Source of the DNA: Candidatus Ethanoperedens thermophilum
GTDB lineage: Archaea; Halobacteriota; Methanosarcinia; Methanosarcinales; EX4572-44
Direction: 5' to 3'
NCBI GenBank assembly: GCA_012910725.1
Contig: WNEG01000096.1
Span: 1-7,589, forward strand
Length of the DNA: 7,589 nucleotides
The notes under the pieces: model-generated
The model's database searches: none
What the model saw: the letters and a program-made list of their open reading frames with translations, nothing else
Told to the model about the DNA's origin: nothing
Made by a program: the position numbers and the translations under genes
Part shown: in pieces, positions 1 through 6,104 of the stretch
Layout of the letters: each line of letters begins with the position of its first letter
Numbering within the stretch: position 1 is the stretch's first letter

Positions 1-63
1 GAAGCTGTACAGTGCTTCTCGCAATCAAGAGTTACTGGTTACCTCTGTTCACGTTGTGTGCAG
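1..63 (-). repeat. Degenerate inverted copy of the 35-nt hairpin repeat
   Basis: Read on the minus strand, this stretch has the same order of parts as the array at 4912-5122. Bases 63-45 give a hairpin-like core (ctgcacac...gaacag). Bases 44-30 give a tail containing accagtaact. Bases 29-21 give cttgattgc. After a short linker, bases 12-1 give ctgtacagcttc, which resembles the start of a further unit cut by the window edge. The run accagtaactcttgattgc at 5060-5078 is matched without mismatch by 39-21 on the minus strand, while the hairpin core is eroded. It is therefore a diverged member of the same family in the opposite orientation. No protein-coding frame is evident. Confidence 0.7.
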
Positions 64-69
64 GTGCCA

Positions 70-89
70 TAATCTTGTGTAATCTCGTG
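70..89. repeat. Tandem 10-nt direct repeat
   Basis: Two adjacent copies of taatctYgtg (70-79 and 80-89) differ at one base. It lies between the inverted hairpin-repeat copy and the T9 tract. No function can be assigned, and it may be a simple duplication. Confidence 0.35.
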
Positions 90-96
90 GTTTCAA

Positions 97-105
97 TTTT
101 TTTTT
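97..105 (+). terminator. T9 tract, possible archaeal terminator
   Basis: Nine consecutive T residues in non-coding DNA resemble the oligo-T termination signals of archaeal RNA polymerase. It could end transcription coming from a gene left of the window, before the promoter of the oxidoreductase gene. No strong hairpin precedes it. The assignment rests only on base composition and position. Confidence 0.3.
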
Positions 106-163
106 GAGTTCCATCGAAAACACTCTGATTCGATTATCTGTACACACCTTGGACAGAAAAATA

Positions 164-177
164 CCGAAATATATATA
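164..177 (+). promoter_or_regulatory. BRE/TATA-like promoter of the oxidoreductase operon
   Basis: A purine/A-rich BRE-like stretch (ccgaaa, 164-169) runs into an alternating AT block (tatatata, 170-177). Archaeal initiation usually occurs about 25 nt downstream of the TATA box, which here would be near 195-202 and give a leader of about 25-30 nt before the ATG at 228. Position and sequence fit a promoter for the first two genes. The start site itself is inferred. Confidence 0.5.
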
Positions 178-215
178 CGCTATAGCATTCACACGTAACA
201 AGTATCATCTATGTT

Positions 216-221
216 GGAGGT
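216..221 (+). promoter_or_regulatory. Strong Shine-Dalgarno (GGAGGT)
   Basis: GGAGGT ends 6 nt before ATG 228. It is the best ribosome binding site in the window and fixes that start. It also argues against the small overlapping frame that begins upstream at 104. Confidence 0.85.
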
Positions 222-227
222 ATAAAA

Positions 228-1574
228 ATGGAAAAAAGAATAGTAATAATCGGAGCAGGCGTTGCAGGAAACAACGTATTATTATTTTTGCTAGAAAACA
301 GAAAAGATGAAAAAATAACAGTATTGAAGAGGGAAGAAGCTGGTTACTTCTCTACCTGCGGCATCATGTATCCACTGCAAGAGGTGCACGGGTTAACACT
401 CAAAGATCTTGTCTTAAAAGAGTCAAAAGCATACATTGACCAGGGCGTTGATTTTAGAACCAATACCGAGGTTACGGGGATCAATCTTGATGAGAACAGT
501 ATTGATGTGGGAAATGAGAAAATAGAGTATGATGAGCTGGTGATAGCTACCGGAAAGAAGCCTTTCATTCCAGAGATTTTAGGAACAGAGCTTGAAGGCA
601 TCTGTACAATCAGCAACGAAATAGATGCAGAGCTTACAGAAAAAGCAATTAAAGATGAAAAGAAGAAGAACGCTGTAGTAATTGGCGGGGGAATGATAGG
701 TCTTGGAGCAGCAATAGCACTCTTAAATAAAAACAAAAAAGTAACAGTTATAGAAAAAAATTCCCATCTGATGCCTGCAATTTTAGACCCTGACATGTCA
801 GCACTTATAAAAGACAGACTGGAAGAAATTGGAATAAAATTTATCACCGACAAACCAGCGACATCGATCAATGGAAAAGGGAAAGTGGAAGGTGTTACTG
901 CTGTTGACGAAGAAATACCAGCAGACATGGTCATAATAGCAGCAGGGGTCTCCCCAAACGTTGATTTAGCAAAAGATGCTGGAGTAGACATAGGTGAGCT
1001 TGGAGGAATTGCTACTGGACCAGGACTTCATGTGAGGCGAAACGGAAAGTATCTCAGCAATGTATATGGGGTAGGCGACTGTATAGAAGTCATTGATGGT
1101 GTTACCAACCGTTCGATGTTATGCCAGATGGGATCAGCCGGAGCAGCAGAAGCAAAAGTAGTGGCTGATAACACTCTTGGTGGAAGTGCAGTATTTGAAC
1201 CTTGCTTTGCCCCCACATCAATTCCTGTTGCAGGCCTGAACATTGCCTCTGTTGGAATCACCAGCAGCAGGGCAGCAGAGTATGGAATACAGGTAATAGA
1301 AGGGAAAGCAACGAAGATTGCACGATCAGGATACTTCCCAGGTGTGAAAAATATAACCTTGAAGATGCTGTTTGATACAAGCGGTGGATTGATAGGAGCA
1401 CAGGCAATCTCGGGGGAGCCAGTTGCCGAGAGGATGAATACGTTAATGTATGCAATTAAAAATGGTGTGAATGCAAGAGAGATGTTGTACATGCCGCGAG
1501 TGTTTGATGCCTCGGTTGCATTATTAGTTGATATCACGATCGATGCTATCACAGATGCATTGAAAAAAATGTAA
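228..1574 (+). CDS. FAD-dependent pyridine nucleotide-disulfide oxidoreductase, CoA-disulfide reductase/NADH oxidase-like
   Basis: 448 residues, the usual size for the CoA-disulfide reductase/NADH oxidase (Npx/Nox) group of flavoproteins. An N-terminal FAD Rossmann motif GAGVAG (residues 9-14) is followed by the candidate redox cysteine Cys44 in TCGIMYP, the family ATG motif (107-109), a second dinucleotide-binding motif GGGMIG (153-158) for NAD(P)H, AAGVSPN (238-244) and the second FAD contact YGVGD (280-284). The C-terminal third is the dimerisation domain. It probably moves electrons from NAD(P)H through FAD to a small disulfide, persulfide or oxygen in the cytoplasm; the substrate cannot be read from sequence. 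The cysteine context departs from the common CGxPY pattern, because M-Y-P replaces P-Y. A CxxC AhpD-like gene 33 nt downstream could be its partner. The start is set by GGAGGT with a 6-nt spacer. Confidence 0.88.
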   Translation: MEKRIVIIGAGVAGNNVLLFLLENRKDEKITVLKREEAGYFSTCGIMYPLQEVHGLTLKDLVLKESKAYIDQGVDFRTNTEVTGINLDENSIDVGNEKIEYDELVIATGKKPFIPEILGTELEGICTISNEIDAELTEKAIKDEKKKNAVVIGGGMIGLGAAIALLNKNKKVTVIEKNSHLMPAILDPDMSALIKDRLEEIGIKFITDKPATSINGKGKVEGVTAVDEEIPADMVIIAAGVSPNVDLAKDAGVDIGELGGIATGPGLHVRRNGKYLSNVYGVGDCIEVIDGVTNRSMLCQMGSAGAAEAKVVADNTLGGSAVFEPCFAPTSIPVAGLNIASVGITSSRAAEYGIQVIEGKATKIARSGYFPGVKNITLKMLFDTSGGLIGAQAISGEPVAERMNTLMYAIKNGVNAREMLYMPRVFDASVALLVDITIDAITDALKKM

Positions 1575-1595
1575 AAATGTAAAACAAATAAAATT

Positions 1596-1601
1596 AGAGG
1601 T
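1596..1601 (+). promoter_or_regulatory. Shine-Dalgarno that decides the AhpD-like start
   Basis: AGAGGT ends 6 nt before ATG 1608, the same spacing as at the first gene. The in-frame TTG at 1602 directly abuts this site and is too close to be used, so ATG 1608 is preferred. Confidence 0.7.
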
Positions 1602-1607
1602 TTGAAT

Positions 1608-1943
1608 ATGGATATAGTAGAAATATCACATGAAACAGAAGAACTGGTTAAGCAGATGCATAAGGAATATCCCGGGCTTACAAAGCCGCTTACTGACTTG
1701 TATATAAAAACCGGTGCTGAAGGAGTACTGTCAAAGAAAACAAAAGAAATCATTCTGGTAACTCTTGCAGTTGCCTCGCAGTGTGATTACTGCATAGTAT
1801 ACCATGTGAAACGTGCACTTAAAGCAGGTGTCACCAAGGATGAAATGATAGAAGCCTGCTATCTTGCAACCCTCGTATTTGGCACTTCTGCATGGATGCA
1901 TATCACTGATGTACTGAAAGCAATCGATGCATTCAAAGATTAA
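1608..1943 (+). CDS. Carboxymuconolactone decarboxylase/AhpD-family protein
   Basis: 111 residues, typical of single-domain members of the family. The all-helical core carries the AhpD signature: Glu47 in KEIILVTLAVA, then C59-D-Y-C62-IVY-H66 (CxxCxxxH). In AhpD-type proteins this Cys pair undergoes thiol/disulfide cycling, with the Glu and His assisting proton transfer, so a peroxidase-reducing or disulfide-reductase role fits better than aromatic ring decarboxylation. Members usually form trimers or hexamers. It is the second gene of a likely two-gene operon with the upstream flavin disulfide oxidoreductase, which could be its electron donor; this pairing is inference. An in-frame TTG six bases upstream would add two residues but overlaps the ribosome binding site region. 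A T-rich tract follows the stop. Confidence 0.88.
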   Translation: MDIVEISHETEELVKQMHKEYPGLTKPLTDLYIKTGAEGVLSKKTKEIILVTLAVASQCDYCIVYHVKRALKAGVTKDEMIEACYLATLVFGTSAWMHITDVLKAIDAFKD

Positions 1944-1950
1944 ATTTTAA

Positions 1951-1974
1951 TATTTTTTATTTTTATATTTTTTT
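1951..1974 (+). terminator. T-rich tract after the AhpD-like gene
   Basis: A run of T stretches broken by single A residues starts 8 nt after the stop codon and resembles archaeal oligo-T terminators. The part ttttatat (1961-1968) could also act as a TATA box for cofD. That would place initiation close to the cofD ATG at 2000 and give a very short leader. Both roles are inferred from composition and position. Confidence 0.45.
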
Positions 1975-1999
1975 GTAGTTTATTCAATTCATTGAGATA

Positions 2000-2926
2000 A
2001 TGCTTTTTTTATCAGGCGGAACAGGCACACCAAAACTTCTCCAGGGCGTAAAAACACTACTGCCACAGGAAGATATCACAATCATTGTTAATACTGCTGA
2101 AGATACGTGGGAGTCGGGAAATCTCGTGTGCCCTGACATCGATACCATATTGTACCTGTTCTCGGACCAGATCGATGAAACAAAGTGGTGGGGAGTAAAA
2201 CATGATACGTTCCATACACACAATGCTCTCAAAAAACTTGGCGAGAGAGAGCAAATGATGATAGGAGATACTGACCGCGCAAGTCACATCTTGCGAAGCA
2301 ATCTTATCAGGGCTGGAAAAAACCTGACAGAAGCAACACAAATCCTTGCAAGACAGATGCACATCAAAGCGAGTATACTTCCAATGAGTAACGATTCCGT
2401 TGCCACCACACTGCACACAGATAAAGGTTGGCTGCACTTTCAAGATTTCTGGATAACAGAGAGGGGTGCACCACACATTAAACAGGTACGAATAAAAGGA
2501 ATTGAACGTGCAAAGATAACAGAAAACGTTAGAAATGCAATAGAATCAGAAGATACGATCATCATAGGTCCAAGCAATCCTGTAACAAGCATTGGTCCAA
2601 TTCTAAGATTGCGTGGAATGAAAGATCTTTTAAAAGATAAAAAAGTAATCGCAATAAGCCCGGTAATAAATAATAAACCTGTCAGTGGACCAGCCGGGAA
2701 ACTTCTTTCCGCTGAAGGATACAACGTGTCAAGTACTGGTGTGGCAGAATACTATGGAGATATTCTCAGCCTGTTCGTAATAGACAAACAGGACAACACC
2801 TCACCAGAAGAATTCGATGTTCCAGTGGTAAAAATGGACACTGTGATGACGTCCACCAAAAAAAGCATTGAACTGGCAAAAAAAATCCAGGAATTTAATG
2901 CTTGCATGGGTTCAAATATCCGTTAG
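2000..2926 (+). CDS. cofD: 2-phospho-L-lactate transferase CofD (coenzyme F420 biosynthesis)
   Basis: 308 residues, the normal CofD length. CofD transfers the phospholactyl (or related) group from its GDP-activated donor to Fo (7,8-didemethyl-8-hydroxy-5-deazariboflavin), making F420-0, the precursor of the hydride carrier F420. Family hallmarks appear in order: SGGTGTPKLLQG at residues 5-16, NTAED near 31-35, SGNLVCPDIDTILYL near 39-53, the GDTDRASH block, the SNDSVATT and FQDFWI blocks, and GPSNPVTSIGPIL followed by PVSGPAGKL in the second half. Nothing is missing, and it looks intact and functional. The ribosome binding site is weak (tgaga just before the ATG), but the protein start matches the family. 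It stands alone between T-rich stretches, with no other F420 genes in the window. It supports an F420-using archaeon. Confidence 0.96.
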   Translation: MLFLSGGTGTPKLLQGVKTLLPQEDITIIVNTAEDTWESGNLVCPDIDTILYLFSDQIDETKWWGVKHDTFHTHNALKKLGEREQMMIGDTDRASHILRSNLIRAGKNLTEATQILARQMHIKASILPMSNDSVATTLHTDKGWLHFQDFWITERGAPHIKQVRIKGIERAKITENVRNAIESEDTIIIGPSNPVTSIGPILRLRGMKDLLKDKKVIAISPVINNKPVSGPAGKLLSAEGYNVSSTGVAEYYGDILSLFVIDKQDNTSPEEFDVPVVKMDTVMTSTKKSIELAKKIQEFNACMGSNIR

Positions 2927-2934
2927 TGCCAGAA

Positions 2935-2957
2935 TTTTTCCAGCACCAAACTTTTTT
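2935..2957 (+). terminator. Paired T tracts after cofD
   Basis: T5 (2935-2939) and T6 (2952-2957) lie within 31 nt of the cofD stop and fit archaeal oligo-T termination before thrS. No strong hairpin accompanies them. Confidence 0.35.
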
Positions 2958-2979
2958 ACATCAACTTTGTTCAGTGGGA

Positions 2980-2987
2980 TTTATGTG
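2980..2987 (+). promoter_or_regulatory. Possible TATA box of thrS
   Basis: tttatgtg sits 40 nt before the thrS ATG. Initiation about 25 nt downstream would leave a leader of about 20 nt. The match is imperfect, and no clear BRE is present. Confidence 0.3.
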
Positions 2988-3005
2988 TTATGAAGTTGCA
3001 TAACA
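2986..3005 (+). promoter_or_regulatory. 7-bp dyad in the thrS promoter/leader region
   Basis: tgttatg (2986-2992) and cataaca (2999-3005) are perfect inverted repeats with a 6-nt spacer. The dyad falls between the putative TATA box and the ribosome binding site, where an archaeal repressor operator or a small leader hairpin could act. The role is inferred. Confidence 0.35.
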
Positions 3006-3016
3006 ACCAATACTTT

Positions 3017-3021
3017 GGTGA
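3017..3021 (+). promoter_or_regulatory. Shine-Dalgarno GGTGA of thrS
   Basis: GGTGA ends 6 nt before ATG 3028 and matches the archaeal 16S 3' tail. It confirms the thrS start and provides a model for the same motif in front of the small acidic gene. Confidence 0.75.
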
Positions 3022-3027
3022 AACAAT

Positions 3028-4908
3028 ATGCAGCTACTAATTATTCACTCGGATTTTCTGGAGTATGAAACGAAAGAAGCAACACCCATGGCTGAAAAAA
3101 TAAGTGACGACATGCGTTCTAAAAGAACAGATGAAGCACTTGTAGCTTTCATTGCAGTTGAAAAGGTGGATGAAGCTAACCAGAGCGAAGTTGTGCGTCA
3201 CGGCTGTGATGAGATAACAAGGGTTGCTGGTGAAGTGAAAGCAAATCGTGTTGTATTGTATCCTTATGCACATTTAAGTCCAAATCTTTCAAAACCAGAT
3301 ATTGCAGTATCGATGTTAAAAGAGATGGAAACACAGCTAAAGTCCGTTTTTGAGGTACTGCGTGTTCCTTTTGGCTGGTATAAAGGATTTACCATCAAAT
3401 GTAAAGGACACCCACTTTCAGAACTCTCCCGCACCATCCGCCACGCTGAAGATGTTCCAGTCGAGGACGTGGTTTCGGAAGCTGTTAAAGCTGAAGAAAG
3501 AGCAAGCTCCAGCTGGATGATTCTTACACCAGAGGGTGAGCTTATCGAGATCGGGGACTTTGATTTTACTAACCATGATAATCTTAAGATTTTTGCAGAT
3601 TATGAAATAAACAAGAATCGTACAGTGGACAAAGTGCCGCCACATGTGAAACTGATGCGCCGTCTTGAAATCGCTGATTATGAACCTGCCTCTGACCCGG
3701 GAAATATGCGATTTTACCCAAAAGGACGGTTGATTAAAAGCTTGATTGAAAACTATGTACTCGAGGAGGCGGCACGTGCAGGAGCAATGGAAGTTGAAAC
3801 ACCACTGATGTACGACATGAACCAGCCAACACTAAAAAAATATCTTGACAGGTTTCCTGCGCGTCACTACTCAATTGAATCCGACAAGAAAAAACTGTTT
3901 TTGCGGTTTGCAGCATGTTTCGGTCAATTTTTAATGAACCATGACATGACCATCTCTTACCGCAACCTGCCGTTCAAAATGATAGAACTTACCAGGTATA
4001 GCTTTCGAAAAGAGAAGCGTGGTGAACTTGCAGGACTGCGGAGACTTCGAAGCTTTACCATGCCAGATATGCACACACTCTGTATTGATATGGGGCAAGC
4101 GTTAGAAGAATTCTATCAGCAATATAATATGAGCATGCGCATGTTAGATACCATAGGACTTGATTTAAACGACTATGAGGTGGCTGTTCGTTTCACCAGG
4201 GACTTCTATGATAGCAACAAAGAGTTCATCACCAAACTTGCCAGAACAGTAAAGAGACCTGTTCTTGTAGAAATGTGGGATGAGCGTTTCTTCTATTTTG
4301 TGTTAAAATTCGAGTTTAACTATATCGACTGCCTCGACAAGGCAAGTGCACTTTCAACAGTACAGATCGATGTGGAAAACGCTGAACGTTATGATATCAA
4401 CTACATTGATTCCAAAGGACATGCTGCAAGACCGTTAATACTGCACTGTTCCCCAAGCGGGGCTATAGAACGATGTATATATGCCCTGCTTGAAAAAGCA
4501 CAGATGACTGCAGACTCTGGCGCGCTTTCGGTACTCCCACTCTGGCTTTCACCTACACAGGTGCGTATTGTACCGGTAGCAGATCACCACATCGAATACG
4601 CCAAACAAGTAGCATCACAACTACGATGCCGCGTGGATATTGACGATCGCAACCAGAGCCTCAGCAAAAAAATACGCGATGCTGGCAGAGAGTGGGTGCC
4701 TTATGTAGCAGTAGTCGGGGACAGTGAAGTTAAAAATCAGAATTTAACAGTGACCATCAGGGCAGAATCAGATCCAAAGAAACCTTGGAAGGTGGTGATG
4801 ACTGCTGCAGAACTGGAGCAAATGATAGACGAGCAGAACACAAAAAACACACCTTATAAACCACTTCCACTCAACACGCTACTTTCGCTCAGGCCAAAGT
4901 TCGTATAG
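3028..4908 (+). CDS. thrS: Threonyl-tRNA synthetase, archaeal type with N-terminal editing domain
   Basis: 626 residues, normal for archaeal ThrRS. It charges tRNA-Thr with threonine in the cytoplasm. Residues 1-140 form the archaeal editing domain, related in fold to D-Tyr deacylases, which removes mischarged serine. His82 in YPYAHLS, Tyr118-Lys119 in FGWYKGF and Glu132 in GHPLSELSR match the known active-site positions, so proofreading looks intact. The class II catalytic core follows: motif 1 around 235-260, motif 2 around 323-343 (RYSFRKEKRGELAGLRRLRSF region) and motif 3 around 476-490 with Arg482. Cys297, His349 and His473 are the expected zinc ligands that select threonine. The anticodon-binding domain spans roughly 510-610. 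The start is supported by GGTGA 6 nt upstream and by the family N-terminus. It appears monocistronic, and a hairpin-repeat array begins right after the stop. Confidence 0.97.
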   Translation: MQLLIIHSDFLEYETKEATPMAEKISDDMRSKRTDEALVAFIAVEKVDEANQSEVVRHGCDEITRVAGEVKANRVVLYPYAHLSPNLSKPDIAVSMLKEMETQLKSVFEVLRVPFGWYKGFTIKCKGHPLSELSRTIRHAEDVPVEDVVSEAVKAEERASSSWMILTPEGELIEIGDFDFTNHDNLKIFADYEINKNRTVDKVPPHVKLMRRLEIADYEPASDPGNMRFYPKGRLIKSLIENYVLEEAARAGAMEVETPLMYDMNQPTLKKYLDRFPARHYSIESDKKKLFLRFAACFGQFLMNHDMTISYRNLPFKMIELTRYSFRKEKRGELAGLRRLRSFTMPDMHTLCIDMGQALEEFYQQYNMSMRMLDTIGLDLNDYEVAVRFTRDFYDSNKEFITKLARTVKRPVLVEMWDERFFYFVLKFEFNYIDCLDKASALSTVQIDVENAERYDINYIDSKGHAARPLILHCSPSGAIERCIYALLEKAQMTADSGALSVLPLWLSPTQVRIVPVADHHIEYAKQVASQLRCRVDIDDRNQSLSKKIRDAGREWVPYVAVVGDSEVKNQNLTVTIRAESDPKKPWKVVMTAAELEQMIDEQNTKNTPYKPLPLNTLLSLRPKFV

Positions 4909-4911
4909 CCA

Positions 4912-5067
4912 CTGCACACTTCGTTGTACAGAAAATCACCAGTAACTGCACAACTTTGTTGTACAGAAAATCACCAGTAACTGCACAACTTCGTTGTACA
5001 GAAAATCACCAGTAACTCTTGATTATGAAACACTGTACAACTTCGTTGTGCAGAAAATCACCAGTAA
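4912..5067 (+). repeat. Array of four ~35-nt hairpin repeats
   Basis: Four units lie at 4912-4945 (34 nt), 4946-4980, 4981-5015 and 5033-5067 (35 nt each). The first three are contiguous. A 17-nt linker (5016-5032) separates the fourth. Each has a near-palindromic head, with left arm ctgcacaac, a 3-nt loop ttc or ttt, and right arm gttgtacag, followed by the tail aaaatcaccagtaa. The first unit lacks one base in the left arm. The fourth has swapped bases at the one imperfect stem position, giving ctgtacaac with gttgtgcag. There are no spacers of varied sequence, no terminal inverted repeats and no coding potential. The array starts 4 nt after the thrS stop, so it would be transcribed as the thrS 3' region unless termination is immediate. 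Confidence 0.92.
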
Positions 5068-5069
5068 CT

Positions 5070-5122
5070 CTTGATTGCAAAGCAATCAAGTTGCAAAGCA
5101 ATCAAGTTGCAAAGCAATCAAG
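5070..5122 (+). repeat. Three perfect 16-nt tandem repeats with a 9-bp hairpin
   Basis: ttgcaaagcaatcaag occurs three times without mismatch at 5075-5090, 5091-5106 and 5107-5122. The first copy, together with the preceding cttga, forms a perfect hairpin: cttgattgc (5070-5078), loop aaa, gcaatcaag (5082-5090). Each later copy keeps only a shorter stem (ttgc/gcaa). The element continues directly from the last 35-nt unit and lies 45 nt before the nadX start, so it may influence nadX promoter spacing or structure. Identical copies suggest recent slippage expansion. Confidence 0.92.
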
Positions 5123-5167
5123 AAAGGAAATAAACAAATACTACCGATTTAATACTATGGAAATATC

Positions 5168-5977
5168 ATGCTAAAAGTAGGCATTGTGGGTTGTGGCACC
5201 ATCGGAACAATACTCTCCAGGGCTATAACAGAACATCCTACTGACATCGAACTGGTATCTGTCTTCGACAGACATATTGGATATTCAGAGAAACTCACGT
5301 CAACACTTGCTTGCACGCCAGCAATAGAAGATGTGCCACAGATGGCAGAGCACGTTGACATCATTGTCGAGTGTGCATCAATATCAGCGGTGCCAGAGGT
5401 GGCAAGAACATCTCTCATTAATGGATGTAGCGTGATGATTATGAGTGTTGGTGCACTTTCAAACACACACCTTAAAAATGAGTTGATCAATCTTGCAGAA
5501 AAAAACAATGCCAAAATACACATACCTTCTGGCGCCATCATTGGAATCGATGGAATTAAAAGTGCAAAGATTGCAGGAATAAATAAAATAACCCTGAGAA
5601 CCAAAAAACACCCGGGAAGCCTTAAAGGTGCCAGCTACACAAAAGAGAAAGGCATCAATCTCGACGCTATTAATAAAGAAACCATGATTTTCAAAGGAAC
5701 AGCGAGAGAAGCTACTGATGCTTTTCCTGCCAATATCAATGTTGCAACCACACTTGCTCTTGCATCAGGAATTGAAAACTTCAATGTTGAAATATATGCA
5801 AACCCAGAACTTCGAAGAAATGTGCACGAGATAACAGTTGAAGGTGGCTTTGGAAAGTTCGAAGTCCTGGTTGAAAACGTAGCTTCACCTGCAAACCCGA
5901 AGACAAGCTATCTTGCCGCCCTTTCAGCCATCACAACACTTGAACAGATGACAAACCCTATACAAATAGGCACCTGA
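5168..5977 (+). CDS. nadX: L-aspartate dehydrogenase NadX
   Basis: 269 residues, close to the family norm. The enzyme oxidises L-aspartate with NAD(P) to iminoaspartate, which quinolinate synthase NadA uses in de novo NAD synthesis. It replaces the flavin enzyme NadB and needs no oxygen. The Rossmann motif GCGTIG is at residues 8-13 and IVECAS at 66-71. The domain-linking PSGAIIGIDGI is at 120-130, followed by LRTKKHP (143-149), FPANINVATTLALA (186-199) and NPELRRNVHEI (212-222). His220 in the NVH motif is the conserved catalytic histidine of the family. The start fits the family N-terminus, but the ribosome binding site is weak (gga at 5159-5161). No nadA or nadC is adjacent within the window. 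The upstream neighbour is the repeat array, and nothing in the protein looks damaged. Confidence 0.93.
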   Translation: MLKVGIVGCGTIGTILSRAITEHPTDIELVSVFDRHIGYSEKLTSTLACTPAIEDVPQMAEHVDIIVECASISAVPEVARTSLINGCSVMIMSVGALSNTHLKNELINLAEKNNAKIHIPSGAIIGIDGIKSAKIAGINKITLRTKKHPGSLKGASYTKEKGINLDAINKETMIFKGTAREATDAFPANINVATTLALASGIENFNVEIYANPELRRNVHEITVEGGFGKFEVLVENVASPANPKTSYLAALSAITTLEQMTNPIQIGT

Positions 5978-6050
5978 CTTTGAAAGCTCAAAATACATAC
6001 AATATAATATTTGTCGAATAAAAACAAGAAGGCATTTTGTCCCATATCTA

Positions 6051-6058
6051 TTTATACT
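6051..6058 (+). promoter_or_regulatory. TATA-like box upstream of the acidic protein gene
   Basis: tttatact lies 47 nt before the likely start at 6105, so initiation about 25 nt downstream would leave a leader of 20-25 nt. The surrounding 5978-6050 stretch is AT-rich and non-coding. This suggests that the acidic protein and the CPBP gene form a unit separate from nadX. Confidence 0.45.
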
Positions 6059-6094
6059 GCAATGTTTGATGTGCAATGAATTATGATGTTGCAA

Positions 6095-6099
6095 GGTGA
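6095..6099 (+). promoter_or_regulatory. Shine-Dalgarno GGTGA that favours a TTG start
   Basis: GGTGA lies 5 nt before TTG 6105, close to the 6-nt spacing of the identical motif before thrS. The alternative start GTG 6096 lies inside this motif and has no ribosome binding site of its own, so TTG 6105 is preferred. Confidence 0.6.
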
Positions 6100-6104
6100 T
6101 CGCT

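Noticed and set aside
104..310. Small open frame overlapping the start of the oxidoreductase gene
   Set aside because: It begins at a TTG inside the T tract, has no ribosome binding site, and overlaps the well-supported gene starting at 228 in another frame.
1602..1607. TTG start for the AhpD-like protein
   Set aside because: It abuts the Shine-Dalgarno AGAGGT, leaving no spacer; ATG 1608 has the correct 6-nt spacing.
344..1753. Long minus-strand open frames opposite the oxidoreductase and AhpD-like genes
   Set aside because: They are antisense shadows of genes with clear family motifs; their translations are Ser/Phe/Ile-rich and show no recognisable domain.
2927..3027. T-box or other riboswitch before thrS
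   Set aside because: The leader is too short, has no T-box consensus, and T-boxes are a bacterial mechanism; only a small 7-bp dyad is present.
4912..5067. Integron attC or transposon ends
   Set aside because: No integrase, transposase, gene cassette structure, target duplication or terminal inverted repeat pair is seen; the units are short uniform hairpins in tandem.
4912..5122. CRISPR array
   Set aside because: Repeats are contiguous or separated by a linker related to the repeat itself; there are no unique spacers of regular length and no cas genes in the window.
5978..6050. Small RNA gene in the AT-rich gap after nadX
   Set aside because: No tRNA, C/D-box or stable hairpin pattern could be supported; only a weak 5-bp stem near 5979-5992 is visible.
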